Positions 19,303-20,673 of a DNA stretch of 20,673 bases are shown in pieces. This DNA is from Phallusia fumigata (lineage: Eukaryota > Chordata > Ascidiacea > Phlebobranchia > Ascidiidae). How positions within the stretch are numbered: position 1 is the first letter of the stretch; each line of letters begins with the position of its first letter. A program made the translations under genes and the position numbers. A model generated the notes under the pieces. That model was not told the DNA's origin. It saw only the letters and a program-made list of their open reading frames with translations, and searched no databases. The DNA lies in assembly GCA_008931825.1 (NCBI GenBank), contig QXVZ01004221.1, positions 1-20,673 of the forward strand. The letters are read 5' to 3'.

Positions 19303-19455
19303 TCACTTTGAGGCGGGAATTGACGTCACTGGCATCTCCATGGCGACAGATACGGTTGGGGGATTTCCCGCCGGGGCACGGGCTTGTTCAGGTTTGGGGC
19401 CGGAGGAGGGATGGGTGAGCAGAGGGGGCACAATGAAGTTGGGGGCGCTCATCAA
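19303..19455 (-). CDS. Terminal coding exon of an unidentified Pro-rich protein
   Basis: 51 codons including TGA, acceptor ACCGTGCAG, phase 0. Encodes LMSAPNFIVPPLLTHPSSG, then a Pro/Ala/Glu tail ending TSIPASK. It joins in phase to the exon at 20356-20037 (PPNI|LMSAPN). It is GC-richer than the surrounding DNA. No known domain was recognised. Two CRE-like TGACGTCA sites fall at its end and just after it. Confidence 0.72.
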   Translation of the reverse strand: MMSAPNFIVPPLLTHPSSGPKPEQARAPAGNPPTVSVAMEMPVTSIPASK

Positions 19456-20036
19456 CTGCACGGTACACAGAAGGATTAGGGGGTTAGTGGGAAATTCCCG
19501 GAAAATGTGGGTTGCATAAGAAATTGGTGAAAAAAGATTCTGCTACACAGCAAAATACAAGGCTTTTCGCAGTATGCAAAAAAGAGAATCATTTTAATGT
19601 GACGTCACGCTGAATTTACGTCATCACAATGCGTACGTCATCATTACTTAATACCCAATACCCTACAGCATTTGGCGACATAAATTTTAAGTGACGACAT
19701 AGTTAGACCACGTAGTCAGTATGTGGCACGTCATTGGGTGCATGCAGTAACAAGTTGCTACATTTGGGAGGGCGGTAGCACCCCGAACAAACAACGTGTG
19801 TCGTTCTCTAGAAGTACGATGCCCATCTACTAAAAAAGTACCATGAAAACAGCTACCTTTTGACACGAAAAAGTAAAACACCACTATGGCAATCTGAACA
19901 CTAGAATGCATGCAAGAAGATAGAAAAGGTGGCTAGAAAGAAAGCTGTCGTTGAGGATAAAATATGCCTCAAAGCTACGGATCTACAAATCATAAATAGG
20001 TGAAGCAAGCACATTTGCCTTAAGGGCTGCACTTAC

Positions 20037-20356
20037 AATATTCGGAGGCATTTGTTGCTGGGGCCTCAACGGGGACCCTGCATGGGGCTGCTGCTTCGGG
20101 GGGCTCATACCCAGGGGCAGTGGGGCCACTGGGACGGGGTTTTGGGGGCTCATGTATGGTGGGGCGACGTTAAGACTTGCAGGTGGGGTCAGTTTTGGAA
20201 GATTTGCGGCTATAATGCCGGCAGGTTGAATGGGTGAACCCGCCAGGGGGGACACTGATGGGGGTACTGGGTAGGGGGCGGTTTGCTGATGAGGGGTTTT
20301 CCCGTCCCGGCTCAGTTCGGGGGCTGTTGGGGCTACAAGCTCCTGTTTCTTGGGTT
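20037..20356 (-). CDS. Internal exon of the same Pro/Ser-rich protein
   Basis: 320 nt, acceptor TTTTATTACAG, donor GTAAGT, phase 1 to phase 0. Product is low-complexity: PYPVPPSVSPLAGSP, LPKLTPPASLNVAPPYMSP, GMSPPKQQPHAGSPLRPQQQ. Many SP and PP pairs suggest a disordered, possibly phosphorylated tail of a nuclear or RNA-related scaffold protein, but that role is only inferred. GC content is far above the introns on either side. Confidence 0.78.
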
Positions 20357-20620
20357 CTGTAATAAAAAAGCTTGTAAAAAATGCTACAAAATTGCTGATA
20401 TTTCTTAAAACGAGTGCTTATTTTGAATAACATTCTTTTTAAATTTAAATTTTAATCATTCAAAAACGATCTTAACGTTTCGATTGGGAACATATAAACA
20501 TCTTTTTAAAGTACACAGTTTCGACTTTGGTTAAAAAATTTAAATCGCAAAGTAAAAACAAAATAAAGCACAAATAAACAACACATTTATCACACAAAAC
20601 GTATCAGTTTACTGTTTTAC

Positions 20621-20673
20621 CTGGTGAGGGGGGTTTAAACACTTCCCCCTTTAAATTAGGAAGAAAACAGTCG
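20621..20673 (-). CDS. Partial exon of the same protein, cut by window edge
   Basis: Reads DCFLPNLKGEVFKPPSP up to the donor CAG|GTAAAA in phase 1. It joins the next exon as PPSP-E-PKKQELVAP, keeping the proline-rich style. The rest of the gene lies beyond the right end of the window. Confidence 0.72.

Overview
The window is animal nuclear DNA: AT-rich, split into short exons with GT-AG introns, and full of small transposable-element relics (tRNA-headed SINEs, hAT-type MITEs, LINE 3' ends). No bacterial or viral gene organisation is seen. The exon and intron sizes and the type and density of the repeats fit an invertebrate deuterostome, most likely a tunicate such as Ciona; this species call is an inference.

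The main gene is a lipoxygenase on the minus strand, filling about 2.7-15.0 kb and probably starting near 16.6 or 18.1 kb. I rebuilt thirteen consecutive exons by hand (14988 down to 2728). Splice phases match at every junction, and the joined frame is 2013 nt: 670 residues plus a stop, almost exactly the length of human 5-lipoxygenase. It holds an N-terminal PLAT/C2-like domain and the full catalytic domain, with all iron ligands (His, His, His, Asn, C-terminal Ile). One intron appears to use a GC donor. The only uncertain part is the 5' end. A conserved 65-codon exon with a basic-hydrophobic N-terminus lies upstream in the right phase. It occurs twice, inside a ~1.5 kb direct duplication whose two copies meet at a single N.

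At the right edge (19303-20673, minus strand) are the last three coding exons of a second gene. It encodes a proline/serine-rich, low-complexity C-terminus that I cannot assign to a family. The intergenic space (about 18.2-19.3 kb) holds a 424 bp hAT-type MITE with a perfect 8 bp target-site duplication.

Lipoxygenase introns carry two copies of one tRNA-derived SINE family (3.2 kb and 13.3 kb), the second inserted within a few bases of an exon's 5' splice site. They also carry a fold-back element with ~105 bp arms (6.5-6.8 kb), a LINE 3' coding relic in which a 70 bp segment has expanded into a minisatellite (7.8-8.5 kb), and several hAT-like MITEs. The left 2.6 kb is the 3' flank of the lipoxygenase and shows repeat relics but no gene I can support. 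A second N at 1052 is flanked by identical 52 bp sequences, a typical unmerged contig overlap. It suggests that the larger duplication around the N at 16729 may be an assembly or haplotype effect.
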